Below are positions 38,226-51,671 of a stretch of 64,000 nt of DNA, in pieces. The notes beneath the pieces are model-generated. The model ran no database searches, was not told the origin of the DNA, and saw nothing but the letters and a program-made list of their open reading frames with translations. Position numbers and translations under genes: made by a program. Origin of the DNA: Progne subis subis (lineage: Eukaryota > Chordata > Aves > Passeriformes > Hirundinidae); the NCBI GenBank assembly GCA_022316685.1, contig JAKJHU010000036.1, positions 6,702,849-6,766,848 of the forward strand. The letters run 5' to 3'. Position 1 is the first letter of the stretch. Each line of letters begins with the position of its first letter.

Positions 38226-40419
38226 GCTCATGTAGATGGTGATAGAATAAATACTTTGGGCACATCTTACATTGTAACCTAGGACAGTCATCAAAATTGC
38301 TCAATGGAATATATAAAGTTCCTTATGGAAAAATGAAGACCCTCTAAGTTTATAGAAGACAAGCCTGAGGGAATCTTAGAAACATAAATAACTTTTAACA
38401 GATGTCATTGCATTTCCCTATTTATTACCACAGAATGTGATATAACTAGAGAATTTATTTGGAAGGTTTGGTAAAGGATTAGACAAGTTCACAACCCAAA
38501 ACTCTATAAATCAATATTAAAAATCCTTTGAGTTTCTTAAAACACCTGAAAGTTTGGCAGTTTCAAAGGGGACAGACTGCTGGAAGGTTCTAAACTAATA
38601 ATATCTCCCTAAACAGTCTCTCTTTTCCTGCTCTCAGACAGTTCTATGTTGGATGCACAATTTTTCTCTTTTAGAAAACATTACATCTATTACACAGCTT
38701 CCTTCCCATCCCTGTTTGTGCCTCAGTGTCGTATTAGCCCTGCTACACTTAACTGAATACATATTTCCTCTTTTTTTTTTTTTTCTTTTTTTTTTCTTTT
38801 TATTTATGGGATCACTGGATGGTTAGCATGAATCCTAAAGGAGACTGATTTTGAAGGAGAAAATCCTATCACTTGATGGATTCAAACTAAAATCAATTTT
38901 TTTTCAATTTAATACACTGAATCAAAGGAGCAGTACTTGTGATTAAGAGTAAAAGTACACACAGGGAAGTTGTAAATCAAATTCTTCCTTTTTGGAAGGT
39001 TTTGCTGTTATTAAAGTTTAGTGTACCATGAAATAAGACGGTACTTTCTTTCAAACCTTTCTGGCAGCCCTTGTTATTAACTAGATGCTTCTATATGAAA
39101 GTTTTTACTGCAGGAAGAGACCTTAGAAAAACTATTGCATGCTGTGAGTCAAAAAATAAAGTGAATCATCAAGAGTACAGATGGAAAAAATTTACATAAT
39201 CATTCAGTTCTTCACACTGCTGCTGCACAATGATCCTTAACATAGAATTTGTAATGATATTTTTTGCTTTTATTTCAAAGTTACTTGATCAGAAAATGCA
39301 GCATTTTTCACATGAAGCTGTTGCTCTGCTTGCCAAAAAGACTACCTGATATGTAGCTTAAAATTCCAATTATTGATTTCTTGCTCCAAGTCACAATTCA
39401 CTTATGCAATTTGTAAATGATGTTTCTCTTCAACCTAACATCCTAACTTGTATTGGGATAGAATTCTTTCTACACAAGTCCATTTAATCAGCTATAGAAA
39501 GGTTGTTCAGCAGATTGACACAAGATACTTTGAGTATTCTTTTAGCAAATAGTACAGAATTGCTTGTAGCAGTAGTTAGTGGACTCAATATTTTAAGGAA
39601 ATAGAAGTCAATATATTTGCATGATGTTGTCACTTCTGCAAAGTCTTAATACTGAGACTTCTGTAGGCAGCCATGATGTGTGTTGGTTTTTAATCCAGGA
39701 TGAAGGATGAGGCCATGTAAAGTCAGATGTTGGAAAAGCAGAGGTTATGCAGACGGGTCTCCAGGACCAGGCATTTTTACTCACCCTTGCAAAATCATTA
39801 TCTGGAAACAGTGAGTGACAGGGAACATTATTAGGGGTCCTTCCCAAGAGTTTTTCCTTACATTAATAGCTCATCCATACACTAGGGGTTTTTTTCTCTG
39901 ATATTTGTGAAATGTTAAATATATATTTTAGTCAATCCAGTAATTCTTCTGTGGTCTTGATAATCTTAGTATATTAAGATTTTTTTTTTTAATAGTGGTA
40001 TTCCTGAACATGTCCAGTCATTTGTAACTACTGAAGGTCTGATTGTTTGCTTTATTTTTTTCATGGAGCCCTTTACAGTATTAGTTAAACTTCAACTGTT
40101 TTTTACATTATGTCTAACAATTTATTCATAAATTACCTAGCAGCAGAAGACAACAATTCTAACATTTGCACAAGTTGGGAGTTCCCTTTTTTAAAGAAAA
40201 AAAGTTCAGAAATATTCTACAGTATTTTCTACATTAGGAAGCAGAAAATATAGTCATTAAAGGCCATTCTTTGCTTTTTCACTCTGGAAAAAAGCCCCTG
40301 ATCTTCTCATTATCAGAAGGGAAAGACTAGATAATACACAAGAAAATTAATGTTTAATGGATATTTCCCCTAAACAAAGAATCTAATAGTTCTGCATACA
40401 GGGTCTGGTTGAGGTAGAA

Positions 40420-40860
40420 CTAAATCCTCTTCATAGAAGTTGTTACAGTGCTGTGTTCTAGATTTGTGACCAAAGCCATGTTGCTAACTCAGGAATGTTT
40501 TGGCTGTTGCTGAGCAGTGTTTGCACAGCATCATCTCTGTCTCATTTTGCCCTGACAGTCAGTAGGCTGAATGGGACAAACAGCTAGGAGTGTACAAAGC
40601 TGGGACAGCTGACCCCAATGAGATACCAAAGAGATATTCTATTCCATATGAAATTATATAGTCAGCCATAAAATCCGGGGAAGAATTTTCTAAAGTAGCT
40701 GTTGCTAGAGGCCATATGGCCATTGAGGGGAGGTGAAGAGTGCCTTTGCATTTCCTGGTATGTAAATATATATATTTTATTTTATTTTTTCCCTTTTGTC
40801 ACTCACTGATTTGTCCTTATCATGACTCACCGGTTTTCTCACTTTGTCCTATCCAATTCT
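40420..40860 (+). mobile_element. Decayed avian ERV LTR fragment
   Basis: GGCTGTTGCTGAGCAGTGTTTGCACAGCATC, AGCTGGGACAGCTGACCCCAATGA, AAGAGATATTC.ATTCCATATGA and the later TTTTCTCACTTTGTCC are in the order of a common avian ERV LTR as I remember it. The TATA region is mutated (CCATAAAATCCGGGG) and the middle is shortened. The ends are not defined. Confidence 0.55.
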
Positions 40861-41756
40861 TTATGTAAATCAAAGTTTGAGATGTACTTAGCTCTTTCTA
40901 TTTTCATGGTTTTCACTAGAAAAGCAAGAGAACAGTGCAGAGAAGTGTTAAGTTTCCCCACTTGTAATTATCATACTTTGGGAAAAAGTTGCCATACATG
41001 TTTTAAGATGTAATGCTAACCTTAATATACATGTTTCATGCAGACGAAAGTCTTTGAGATTTATGTAAATGAAAATACTGCTGAAAAAGTGCACAATAGT
41101 GGACATGTAATTGCTCAGACATAGTGCTCTCAAAGTGTGCACTACGATGTAATACTGAACAGTGTATTCTATAATTCACTGGCATCTATACCTTCTATTT
41201 GTTCAAAATGTTCCCAGAAGCACAGTAAGACTTTTAAACCTAATCTTTATTATCTTTTAGAAATTGGACAAAAAGTTAAGAGGAAATAAAACTCTGCAAT
41301 TTCTACTTCAGAGAGATTTCATTATATTATTCTTATAGAAATAAGCCTTTAGTGAGTTTTTACACTGAAATACTGAAATATATAAAATGTTGGTAAATTA
41401 AGAAAACTTAAAACAAGATATAATAATTTAAAAAAAAATCTTGAAATGGATATACCTTTTAACTACAGTTTTAAGATGAAAATAATTAAATGAAGAAGGA
41501 ATAAGAAGATTCACATGATGACACTGGAAACCATTCATTGTACATCAACATATACTATGTTTATATACTTGCAACCAAGCATAGAAGGAAAAGGTGGAAT
41601 ATTTTCAAAAATATCAGATGGAAATAGGAAGGAGGAAAGGACAAATGAGAAGAGCAACACACTTTGAAAAGCTCATTAGAAAGTCTCTTATAAGACTTTG
41701 CTGTTAAGGCAGGCTGTGATGAAGAAAGAGGAAAATAAACATGGTGAAATTACTGC

Positions 41757-42454
41757 TGTTGGGGGTTAAGTTTTCCTGTGGAATTTTTCCCCCCCATAAG
41801 ACTAAATACTAATAGTTAAATGTTGCTTAACCCATACAAAAGAGGTGGATCACTTAGTTTAGCGGGAGCTGAGGGTGGTGGGGTTATTTTCAGCTCTTGG
41901 TTTTCTGGGGAGGACAGTCGGGTGACTGGTGGCTGCGTGGATTCCACTGTTAACAGAGGGTCCGGTCCTGAGAATTCTATCATCTGATGGAGCGCCCAGG
42001 AATTTGGAGTTTTTTGCCTGCCCTGCTGGATTTTGGGTCAGCCCAGGTCCAGCCACCACAGCTTCTTCAGCACTGCTCTCTTTGCCTGCTGGGACACCCC
42101 CCTGCCTGCTGGGGACACCCCACCATTTCCAGCCATCAGCACCGGAGTTTTCACCATTTTGGCTTGGTGCTCTTGGGGTCCTAAGAGATCAGAATGCCCG
42201 GGACTTGTGAGACAAAGCCCCTCGGGGTCCTTGGTTCTGTTTTATTATTATTATAATTGCTGCTGTTGTTTGTCTGTCCTGTTATATTTACTAGTAAAGG
42301 ACTGTTATTCCTTCCCCCATAGCTCTGACTGAAAAGTTTGGGGTTTTTTTAATCTTCCAAATTATAATAAACAGGAGGGAAGGGATTGGAATTCCCCATT
42401 CCTAGAGGGGCCCTGCCTCTCCCTAGCAGAAACCTGTCTTTTCAAACCAAGACA
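41757..42454 (+). mobile_element. Solo LTR, 698 bp
   Basis: It starts TGTTGGGGGTTAAG and ends TTTTCAAACCAAGACA. Inside are a GC-rich stretch, a long pyrimidine-rich region, and AGTAAAGGACTGTTATTCC near 42293, the usual form of the polyadenylation area in this avian LTR type. The flanks ACTGC and ACTAC could be a 5-bp duplication with one change. Open frames up to 99 codons inside are LTR sequence, not genes. Confidence 0.7.
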
Positions 42455-44381
42455 ACTACATTGGCAAATTTCTTGCTATTGTAAAAAGATACCTTATTTG
42501 GTGTAATGGCTTTATAAACAAAGTTTCTTTTTTATATTCTAATTTTCTACTTGCATTCCTATTTTTCAGTATAGTGCTTCATGCCAATGGTAAACAAAAT
42601 TTTCCTTCAATAGAACAAGAAAAAAATGTCAACTTCCTGTCATTTTTTTCAAAAACTGTGCTGTTAATTTATGAGACTATAAATACATGGAAGAAAACTG
42701 ATTAATTGCTCAATTGTAATGTCAATTTAACCCACCAACCCTAGCAGACGACTTAAAAATTTGACATTTTTCTTATAAAAACAACATTATTTATTTCAAA
42801 ATGTCTAATAAGACATTGAGTTACTGTTACCAAAAGCAGACACAAAAGAGTGATGTTTTGAGGAACACTGTAATGGGTTATTAAATCCCCCAGGTAAGGA
42901 ATATCTCTACGACAGCCTTTAGCTTGAGTGTATTCATTACTAAAAGTACTGTAATGGCAGTAACAGGATGGAAAGGAATGATTACTCAATACAAAGCAGT
43001 TATTTTAAAGACCTGTTGAAACCATCATAGCTGTATTTAACAATTCACCAAAGTTATATCCTTTTATAAAGGATTTCATTTGCCAATTGTGACTAAGTTT
43101 TAATTTGCCGCTTCTTATGTTTGATATCTCTATATTTTTCTTGTTTTCTGATACATTATTGGAATAAGTTCCCATGGTCATGTGCCTCTTGGTTATAGAA
43201 GGATCCCATTCATATTTAATAAGAAATTAATAAGATTTTTAATGATGTAATCTGTGATTCTTCTCTATCTTTTTCCATTTCTGACATTAGAAATGCAAAT
43301 AGCGTATGTTTTCATATTCCAGAAAACTGCTAGAAGTTTGGTCAATAGGCTGAAAATCTTATGCTTCGTGGAGAATTTAAAGCGATAATCTAACTATGGC
43401 CTTTTCCTGATAGTATATCTACTAAATAAAAATTGTATATGTTTTATTTATATGTTTAAAAACTGTTTATTCCAAAACTTCCATTTCTGAAAAGTAGATA
43501 ACTAATAGGTTATTTGTCCATCATATATCTAAATATATTCAAATTTCTAATGAAAGATCCAAAGGTTTTGGAATCTGCTATGTTGATAGGACATCTCTGA
43601 TTTAAAAAAATAATAATTCAGAAGTGTATTTTTATAGCCAAAACTGAAACAATTTTATTCTACTACCATTTCTAAAGAAATACTAACAGTCTTTGTTTTG
43701 GAAATTATTTCTTCTTTTTTCTTTGAAATTTCCATTCATTTAATTCTTCATGTATGTTTTTGTTCTGCCTTTATGCTTTTCTACTCTTTTCTAAAATAAA
43801 TTCCTTCTTTGACAACTCTCTTTTCAACTAATCTTCTGGTCCTATAATGTACTAAAATATAATTAGCATTTTTTTCAGTTTTAATATTCTATGTCTCTAC
43901 TTGCATTAATAAGGAGTAAAGATATTGTATAAAATTCCTAACAAGTAAGAGAATTGCCTTACTGGACCTTCAGCAATGTCTACTGTTGTTACTTTATGTG
44001 GTTTAATCACCTTTTCTTTTCCTTTTCTTACCTATAACCAGAATTATTCCCTTTTCTTTACCCCAGCTCTTCTAGTACCATATGGTTCTAATCAGATGAA
44101 AAATGAAGGATCATATTTGGACCTCATATTAACTTTAAAATTTAGAAAAGACAGACTAGAAAATAGATGATAGATGACAGGGAATGTCTATGTACTTTCT
44201 CTCTGTCCAAGAGATTGCTTAACAGCAAATTCTAAGAAATAGTTCAACCCCAAAATTTTGCTGGAGTACTGCCTGCCAATCTTAATTCCATGAATGACAT
44301 GAACAGCAAGCCAATGTATGTTTGTTTTTATTTACATATTTGTCTTCTTAAATGTTACTTAAAAAATTCTACACTCCTGAG

Positions 44382-44710
44382 TGTGAGATGTGGAGTTTCT
44401 TTATGAGAGCAGACGACCGCCGGTGGCAAAAGGAAAGAGTCTGCTCTCTCTCACCAGGGGAATATTGGCTTTATTCTGGAGTCTTGCCCTTCCTTGGCTG
44501 TCCCGGGGCTTTTTCCCCAGGGGGATGGGCCCAGAGGCAGGGACAAGCCACTGCCCAGTCAGGGATAAGGTGGGAGTGGAACAGAGTTGGGTTACATTCC
44601 AGTGTGGGGCATGGGCGCGGCCAAGCAGGGACAAACCTCGTGATACAGTTAAAGGGGAACATTACAAATCCAATGAAACACAATATAAACCAAATTAATG
44701 CATTACAACA
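44382..44710 (-). mobile_element. Solo LTR of family A, copy 2, antisense
   Basis: On the minus strand it starts TGTTGTAATGCATTAATTTG and runs through CACTGGAATGTAACCC, TCCCTGACTGGGCAGTGGC, CTCTGGGCCCATCCCCCTGG, AATAAAGCC, and CTTTTGCCA, ending TCTCACA. The flanks CCTGAG (44376-44381) and CTTGAG (44711-44716) match in five of six bases, as expected for a 6-bp target duplication of ERVK/ERV type. No internal genes remain. Confidence 0.78.
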
Positions 44711-46149
44711 CTTGAGGAAATGTATACCTGACTTCATGTGACTCTTCAGAAACCATTCTCTTTTTAATAAAGTCATTGAACTTACTTTCTGTAACAAATT
44801 AATTCATCTCTAAAATAAGAATATTGAACTGAAGAGCTCTTTATTTAATCCACTTTCCTATTACACAATGGGGGGCAGCTCAGCCTCTTATCTTCTTATA
44901 TCTTCTTATTCTTGAAACATGTAATCTGAAAACAAGCAATGCCTCTGAGATGTAACTGAGGAAGAAGAGCAACATTGCCCATTGTTTGTGCTGATTTTAC
45001 TGGGAGCTTCATATTTCAGTGAACTTTTTCCAGAGATGTTAAGCTGAAAATCTGTGCAATTCAGTAGTTAGGTAATTTATATTAATTATTGCTTGTGTTG
45101 TTTATATCTTTGTCATTGTTTTTGTTTTTGGGGTTTTGCTTGTTTGTTTGTTTGCTTTTTTCTTACAGATCTGCTAGCAGCAGTGCTTTTACTCCAATTC
45201 TAATTGTGTTAAACTATTTAAATTAAGCAACTTCTTACTCACATTTTTCATTATCCATAAGGGAATTATAAATGCCACTGGATTTGCATATCAATTACAG
45301 GAAGATGTTATATTGGAAAGGGTAATAAATTACCTATTCCTAATAACAATCAAGTTATGTTATACAATAGATAGCACCTTCTCAGTAGATCTTGACATCA
45401 TGTCAAAAGAAGCAGCAAACAGTGACAACTTAGCAGTCCTAATGGGAAAATGAAAATGGATAACAGATATTATTTCATAAGGTTGTTTTTTTCGTTGTAT
45501 TTTTTCTATTCTTGTGGTTATTTTATTCTGCAGTTGTAAAACATTGTTAGGTGTTGTCTTAATGCATCATACCACAAAATTATAAGATAACCTTTTAGCC
45601 ACAATATTATAAAATAACATTTCAATCCAGCAAGCACAGTCAGAATAAAAACTTATTCTTTGTTTCCTTAGTGGAAAGATTCTGAGATAAGAGAGATTCT
45701 GAAGCTGCCTGTTGTGGTGCAGTAATCAAACTTCTGTTGTAATAGCTGTACATCTTCTGGTGCATTTCTGTAACAGTAAAGTATGTATCTGTTTTTCCTT
45801 AATCCTTTTCCTCTAGTTCTAATCCATCTTTTAGTGGAATCAACAAAAATATTCCTACAGTATTGGAAGATATACCTAGCCATTGTGCCCCTTTGCCTAG
45901 GTTTAAGGGCGTTTCTTTAAACAAAAATACTGTAGAGCAGTAGTTCTACATCTTCACATTAAATTGTATGGCTTAAGATCCAGTTTGTCCAAAACAGCAG
46001 AAATAGTCATTGAAGTCAAGTGGGACAGGGTGGACTCATTAGCCCTTACTGGCAGAAAGAAATTCTAGACGGGAGAATGAACAGAAAAAAAAGTTACAGA
46101 AAGGTCAGATTTATTCCTTTAAAAAAAAAACTTTCTAGATCAGAACTTC

Positions 46150-47125
46150 TGTTCTGCTATTTTGCACTATATTCAAGAACAGATGAAGAACCCTTAAAAA
46201 GCAATAGTCTGAACAGTCCAAGTGACCTTAGCCATTCCTCATATGGCTTCCCTTCAGGACCCTTCACCATCTTTGTTGACTTCCTTTGGACACTCTTTAT
46301 AAGGGTGTATCTGTCTTATATTGTGGCACCCCAAACTGGCCCCAGTACTCGAGGTGACAACATCCTAGTATAAAGCAGAGTGAGACAGTCCCCTCCCTTG
46401 CCTGGCTGTGCTGTGCTTGATGCCCCCAGGACAGGGTTGGTCCTCCCGGTTGTCAGGGCACTGCTGATTCATGTTCAACTTTCTGTCAATCAGAGTCCTA
46501 AGACCCTTTCCACAGTACTGTTTTCCAGCATTTCACTCCCCAGTCTGTACATTCATCCAGGGTTGCTCTGACCCAGGTGCAGAATCCAACACTTTCCCTG
46601 GCTGAATTTCCTAAGGTCAGTGATTGTCCAGTATTCTAATTTGTCTCTCTGCAAGGTCTTTCTGCCTTTGAGGGAGTCAACAGTTCCTCCCAGATTAGTA
46701 TTATTGATAAATTTACTATTCCTTTGAGTCCTGTGCCCAAGTAATTTTTGAAGAACAAGAGCACAGGGATGAGGACACAGCCTTGTGGAACCCCACTAGT
46801 GACAGGTCACCAGTCTGATGACACCCCATTCACTACAACCCTTTGCACTCAATCTGTGAGCCAGTTGCTCACCCATCACATTATGGGTTTATCCAGCTGT
46901 GTGCAGGATATTTTGTCCAGGAGGATACTGTGAGAACAGTATCAAAAGCTTTACTGAAATCCAGAAATATTACATCACTTGGCTTCCCTTGATTAACAGT
47001 GGGTTACCTTGTCCTAAAAGGAAATCCACTTTGGTAAGCAGGACTTTCCCCTCATGAAGCTGTGACTGATACCCTGTTGTTTTCATAGAACCTCCAAAAT
47101 AGTCTTCTACATGATTTTATCAGTC
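46150..47125 (-). mobile_element. CR1 LINE, antisense, reverse-transcriptase C-terminal and 3' part
   Basis: A long run matches antisense CR1 ORF2 as I know it: CCCTTCACCATCTTTGTTGAC, AGTACTCGAGGTGA, GGGCACTGCTGATTCATGTTCAAC, AGGGAGTCAACAGTTCCTCCCAG, TGTGGAACCCCACTAGTGACAGG, GCTTTACTGAAATCCAG, and GGAAATCCACTTTGGTAAGCAGGAC. The reading frame is broken by many changes. It is one of the longer CR1 pieces here and lies opposite in orientation to the gene. Confidence 0.85.
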
Positions 47126-47639
47126 ACAGAAGAATCTAGAGTGTTCAAATGAAAATACATACTGTAAAATCTGGGGGTTTTTTGGCTACAACTTCAGCTG
47201 TGGTATTTAGAAAGGATTTAGAGCAATTTCAGAGCTGTAGGCTTGTGGTTCAGCCAAGTTACAGAAAGGTAGAAAAGAGCAGAAATTAAGTATAGAACTG
47301 CCAGATCAAATTTGAATTCTTTAAAAAATACTAGAGAAAATGGGAAGTTGAACTATTTATAAAAATCTGAAGCCAACAAAAATATGACAGTCCCTAAGTA
47401 AAATGAATTTCTCAAGAGCAAAATGTGTGAAACCATTGTAATTTGTGTTTTCAGATGTTTATAAACTTTTGGGATAAGAAAAAAGGTTCTACATATCTTG
47501 ATTCATGATCATTCTTATAAGGAAACCAAGGGAGCACTGTCTCAGTGAAACTACCATTGAACAACTTGTAACTCACTGGAAAAAAGGTACTAAAAGATGA
47601 TAGTGATTTATTGTAGAAAAGAACACCACTGAAAGTATC

Positions 47640-47765
47640 TTGGGTCCACTAAAACTCTTCATGAATGTTCCTTATCAATGACCTGGATTACTGAATTAGG
47701 AATATTGTATCTGAATGTGCAAATGGCACCAATCTGGGAGAGAGACAGGCAAAAACTCTAGCAGT
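47640..47765 (+). mobile_element. Short CR1-like reverse-transcriptase remnant
   Basis: TATCTTGGGTCCACTAAAACTC, CTTATCAATGACCTGGATTACTGAATTAG and GCAAATGGCACCAATCTGGGAGAG follow the CR1 motif region 'GP.LFN.FINDLD.G.E..L..FADDTKLG' with stop codons. About 125 bp. Confidence 0.55.
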
Positions 47766-50239
47766 GTTCTGGAAAAGAAAGAAAGTTCAGCTGAACAAAG
47801 ATGATTCCTCTTTGGCAGTCATAAGTAAACTCATAGAGAATTGGAAGCATCCAGGCAGCAATTTGCAAAAACGAATCCAGAGATTTCGGGCTAAATCAGT
47901 CCTCAAAGGGATTGAGCCATGTACTTGTGTTGTTGAAAAAGAAATCTCCACCCTCAGATATTTTTCCAAGAGTTCTGCTTGTTCTAGAAGTGATGTATCT
48001 CCTTGCCATACACCAGAGTGTACCTGCAGGCTCCTGCCAATCTGACCTTGCCTTGCTGACTTTGACTTCCAGGCTTCTTCTCAGGTCTACTTTGTCACTG
48101 CAGGTTGTCTGGTAACTGTGCTGTGCTAGACTTGGTTACAATAATGGATTTCCTCAGCTTCTCTCATTTATGTGCCGTGGAACTGAATTGCTTGTCAGTG
48201 AGTTGTGCCCTGCCTGCTTTGCTGTCATATGACCTATATGAATAATAAAATTTGATTAAATTTATTAAATTGAAGCTATTTGAACACAGTACTTTAAAAT
48301 ATGGTACTAAGGCATGTACTCTGCATACAGAGTCAGCACAGGATATGACTGGAATGTATGTTGGTCACCTACTACATATCTCACAAAGTTTATTAACATT
48401 TATTGCTCCAAAGGGCTTGTGCCTCTCTCTGGAGCTGTAGGTATTCAGATTTCAATCATGACATTATGTTATTATCCATAATGCTAGATTTCATTTGTGT
48501 ATGAAGATTATTATCAGAAAAGCACTTGTGTTCAATAAGTAGTGACTGAAATATTTGAGAACATCTTGTTTCTCACTTCCAAAGAACTCAACTTAATCTG
48601 ACAATTTTTAAATTTTTAGATATGTCAGATAACTTGTATTTGGGTACATAGCGATTCTGTGATGGACTACATTCATGCAATTGAAATAACAGTGCCCTTT
48701 AACTCGCCTGTGTTGGAGCATAACTGAAGCATGTGTAGCTAAAAATTAATCTCCAGGGTTGAGCAGACCCTGCAAATATATCAGTGAAGGGATATTAATG
48801 TGCCTGTGCCAAGAACTTCTGCTTTAGCACAAAGGTGACTAGGACAAATTGGCCAACAGTAATTGCTTAGTAAAAGCCTAGAAGAGGGCCAGAAAGGGCT
48901 GTGGATTCAGCCTCATACAGCATATAATTCTGGCTCTGTAAGCTCTGCCTGTGATTTCTGTCTCCTGGGAACTGCCTGAATCAGATTTGATCTTAGAGTA
49001 AATCCATTGGTAGCCTCTATGAAATCACCTTCATTGCCTGTGTCAGGGACATTGGCTTGCCACCACTGTCATATTAGTTTTTACAGTAAATAATCTAATA
49101 TGGCTGAGGCAGTACTTCTGGGATATGAAGAATATTATAAAATATACATGTATTTGTTGATACCAAATTGAGTTAGTGGTAAGCAGAAAGTGGACTGACT
49201 GCTCTTTTAAGTTCCTCTCCAGACTGAATTAAGCTTAAATGATGCACAGAAGTTTTTGTTGAAAAACTACTTTTTCAGTCTTCCAGTCAGAAAATCTTAT
49301 CACAAAATTCAAAGCAATTACAAAATTGTAATGATTACTTTTCAGCTTCCAGTATAGCTTTTTGAGGAAAATCCAATGAAACATTATTTATCAGAAAATG
49401 CTGACATGATGGGATGAAAATAGACTTTTGGCCTAGAAACTTCATTTTTTCCACTTATTACTTAGTTGAAAAAACTTTGCAAAACATCTAAAACTCTTGA
49501 AGTACGTCAAAGCTTATGACAGGAAATTGAATTGCAAATCTTAAAATTCTTTTGCTTTATAGTATTTTGTTTGTTTGTTTGTTTATTGCAGGACTGACAC
49601 ATGTAGGAAAAAACTGATGTACAAACACCCTAAGTACTCATGAAAGTACAGTCTTATAGCTTATTAAACTCTCTTTCAGACTGTGTACATAAACACAAAT
49701 TTTGACTTTTCCTCAACCTCTACTGAGAAATAAAGCAGATGAGATTTTCACGAGAACAGAACAATCTGAATTTTTCGGATTGGTGCTGTTGTTAGATCAG
49801 AATGTCTGCTTGTGAAAATGAGCAGTCTTCAGAGAACACGACTTCCTTAAAGTTGCATTGCCATGATTACTCAGTCTCTTACCTTTTGGAACATGAAGTT
49901 TTAAAACTTTTAGAGGACAAGTCTGTTATTCTAATATAATTGTTGAAGTTTGAATTGTATTTACTGAGAATTAATGGGTTTTGTTCTCTGAGTTGCATAT
50001 GTAAGAAGGATACAACAGAGAAAATTGCATCTTCTACTATGTCTCTTATAGTTGTGATTGGTTACTTCAATACAGCAATCACATCTATTTTTTAGAGGAG
50101 ATGGTCAGAATAAAACACTTTCTTCTTGTATTGTCTAAGGCAAGAGCATTATTTGTTTTCTCTGTCTTTCATGTTTTGGTGGGCTGACCCTGGCTGGGTG
50201 CCAGATAGCTCTCAAAGGCACTTTGTCTTTGTCCTTGAC

Positions 50240-50638
50240 TGTTGTAGTGCATTAATTGGATTTATATTGTGTTTCATTTTTATATTGGATTGTAATGTTT
50301 TCTTCCTTGTTCCCCTTGGGAACTGCATCCCGTGGGTCGTCCCTGCTCGGCCGCGCCCATCCCTCTCACTGGAATGTAACCCAACTCTGTTCCATTCCCA
50401 CCTTATCCCTGATTGAGCGGTGGCTTGTCCCTGCCTCTGGGCCCATCCCCCTGGGAAAAAGCCCCGGCAGGGGCAGGACCTCAGTCTCTCTGGCATCGGC
50501 GGGGATGGGAAAGGAGCTAAAGGAGCTCTGGACCAAATAAAGGATCAAATAAAGCTATATTCCCCCCCCCCCCACCCCAGACAAAGAGCAGGCTCTTGCC
50601 TTTTGCCATCATCTGGGTCTCACTAAAGAGCTGCCACA
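50240..50638 (+). mobile_element. Solo LTR of family A, copy 3, with perfect 6-bp target duplication
   Basis: It starts TGTTGTAGTGCATTAATTGG and ends GAGCTGCCACA. It is flanked by CTTGAC at 50234-50239 and again at 50639-50644. Landmarks: CACTGGAATGTAACCCAACTC, CCTTATCCCTGATTGAGCGG, two AATAAA signals (near 50537 and 50547), a C-run (50563-50573), and CTTTTGCCATCATCTGGG. The sequence on both sides joins as the outer family B LTR. The exact duplication and intact signals make it one of the youngest insertions in the window. Confidence 0.9.
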
Positions 50639-51065
50639 CTTGACAAATATATGGAAGGGGTGACAATATAAGGTAAGGCTCCTGAGGTCAGATAAGGAGT
50701 GGGAGAGATCACTTCCACATTACTGTCACAGGCAAAACAGACCTGACATGGAAAAATTAACTGAATTTACTACTACAACACAGATCAGGAAAATGAGAAG
50801 TAGAACAAAATCTTAAAAACACCTTTCCCTCCACCCCTCTCTCCTTCCCATGCTCTCCCTGCTACCCTCAAGTGGTGCAGGAAGACAGGATTGGGGGTTA
50901 TGGTCAGTTCACCCCAGTCTGTTTGTGCTGCTTCTCAGGGAGAGGAGTCTTTCCCCTGCTTCAGTGTGGGGTCCCTCCCATGGGAAACAGTGCTCTGTGA
51001 ACTCCAGCGTGAGTCCTTTCTACAGGCTGCAGTTCTTCATGAACTGCTCAGACTTGGGTCCCTTT

Positions 51066-51164
51066 CCATGGGATGCAGCCCTTCAGGGACAGCCTGCTCC
51101 ATGGGATGCAGCCCTTCAGGGACAGCCTGCTCCATGGGATGCAGTCCTTCAGGGACAGCCTGCT
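51066..51164 (+). repeat. Three tandem 33-bp units inside family B LTR
   Basis: The unit CCATGGGATGCAGCCCTTCA... (33 bases) starts at 51066, 51099 and 51132 with one difference (GCAGTCC in the third). It is an 11-codon repeat in any frame, so it gives misleading open frames on both strands. The family B LTR normally contains variants of this unit; here one variant has been amplified. Confidence 0.93.
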
Positions 51165-51301
51165 CCAGTGTGATTTCCCCCATAAGGCTACAAGTCCTAC
51201 CGGGAGAGGGAGACCTGCTCCAGAGTGGAGTCCACTGTCCATAGGTCTGCAAACCCCTGCCAGCAGCCTCCTCTAGTGTGCATTTCCCATGTGTTCACAG
51301 C

Positions 51302-51671
51302 TGTCACCCTGTGTTTTCTGAGTTTTTTTAAAGCCTTCTACTTGTTCCTAAGATGGAGTCAGTTTCTTTAGTTTCTGCACAATATTAGGAGCAGTTTTTG
51401 CTTTTCTCACACATGGGAACATAAACAAACCTTTTGTTTTTCATTCCCTGTCCTTTGTTTACATATTTCTAGCCTGAAAATAATTGTAACTGACAGCTGG
51501 TCTGGTCACTGGGATGAAAGGTAGTTACCCCAGAAGCCAATCCACAACCAGACCCACAAATGTATAAAAAGTAAGAAATAAACAGGCTGAAGTGCTCAGC
51601 CTTGGGCTCTCTCTGAGGAGCAGCTGCAAATCTCTTGTCTCCATGTGATTGCTTTGCATGCTGCAATCACA
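51302..51671 (+). mobile_element. Second nested solo LTR, 370 bp, with perfect 6-bp target duplication
   Basis: It starts TGTCACCCTGTG and ends CTGCAATCACA, with CACAGC at 51296-51301 and again at 51672-51677. Inside are TATAAAAA at 51563-51570 and AATAAA at 51577-51582, only a few bases apart. The family B sequence on both sides joins when it is removed, and copy 1 at 33521-34333 gives the uninterrupted arrangement. The family is different from A. Confidence 0.85.

Noticed and set aside
46020..46571. 117- and 63-codon plus-strand frames
   Set aside because: They lie in antisense CR1 sequence whose reverse-transcriptase frame is on the other strand.
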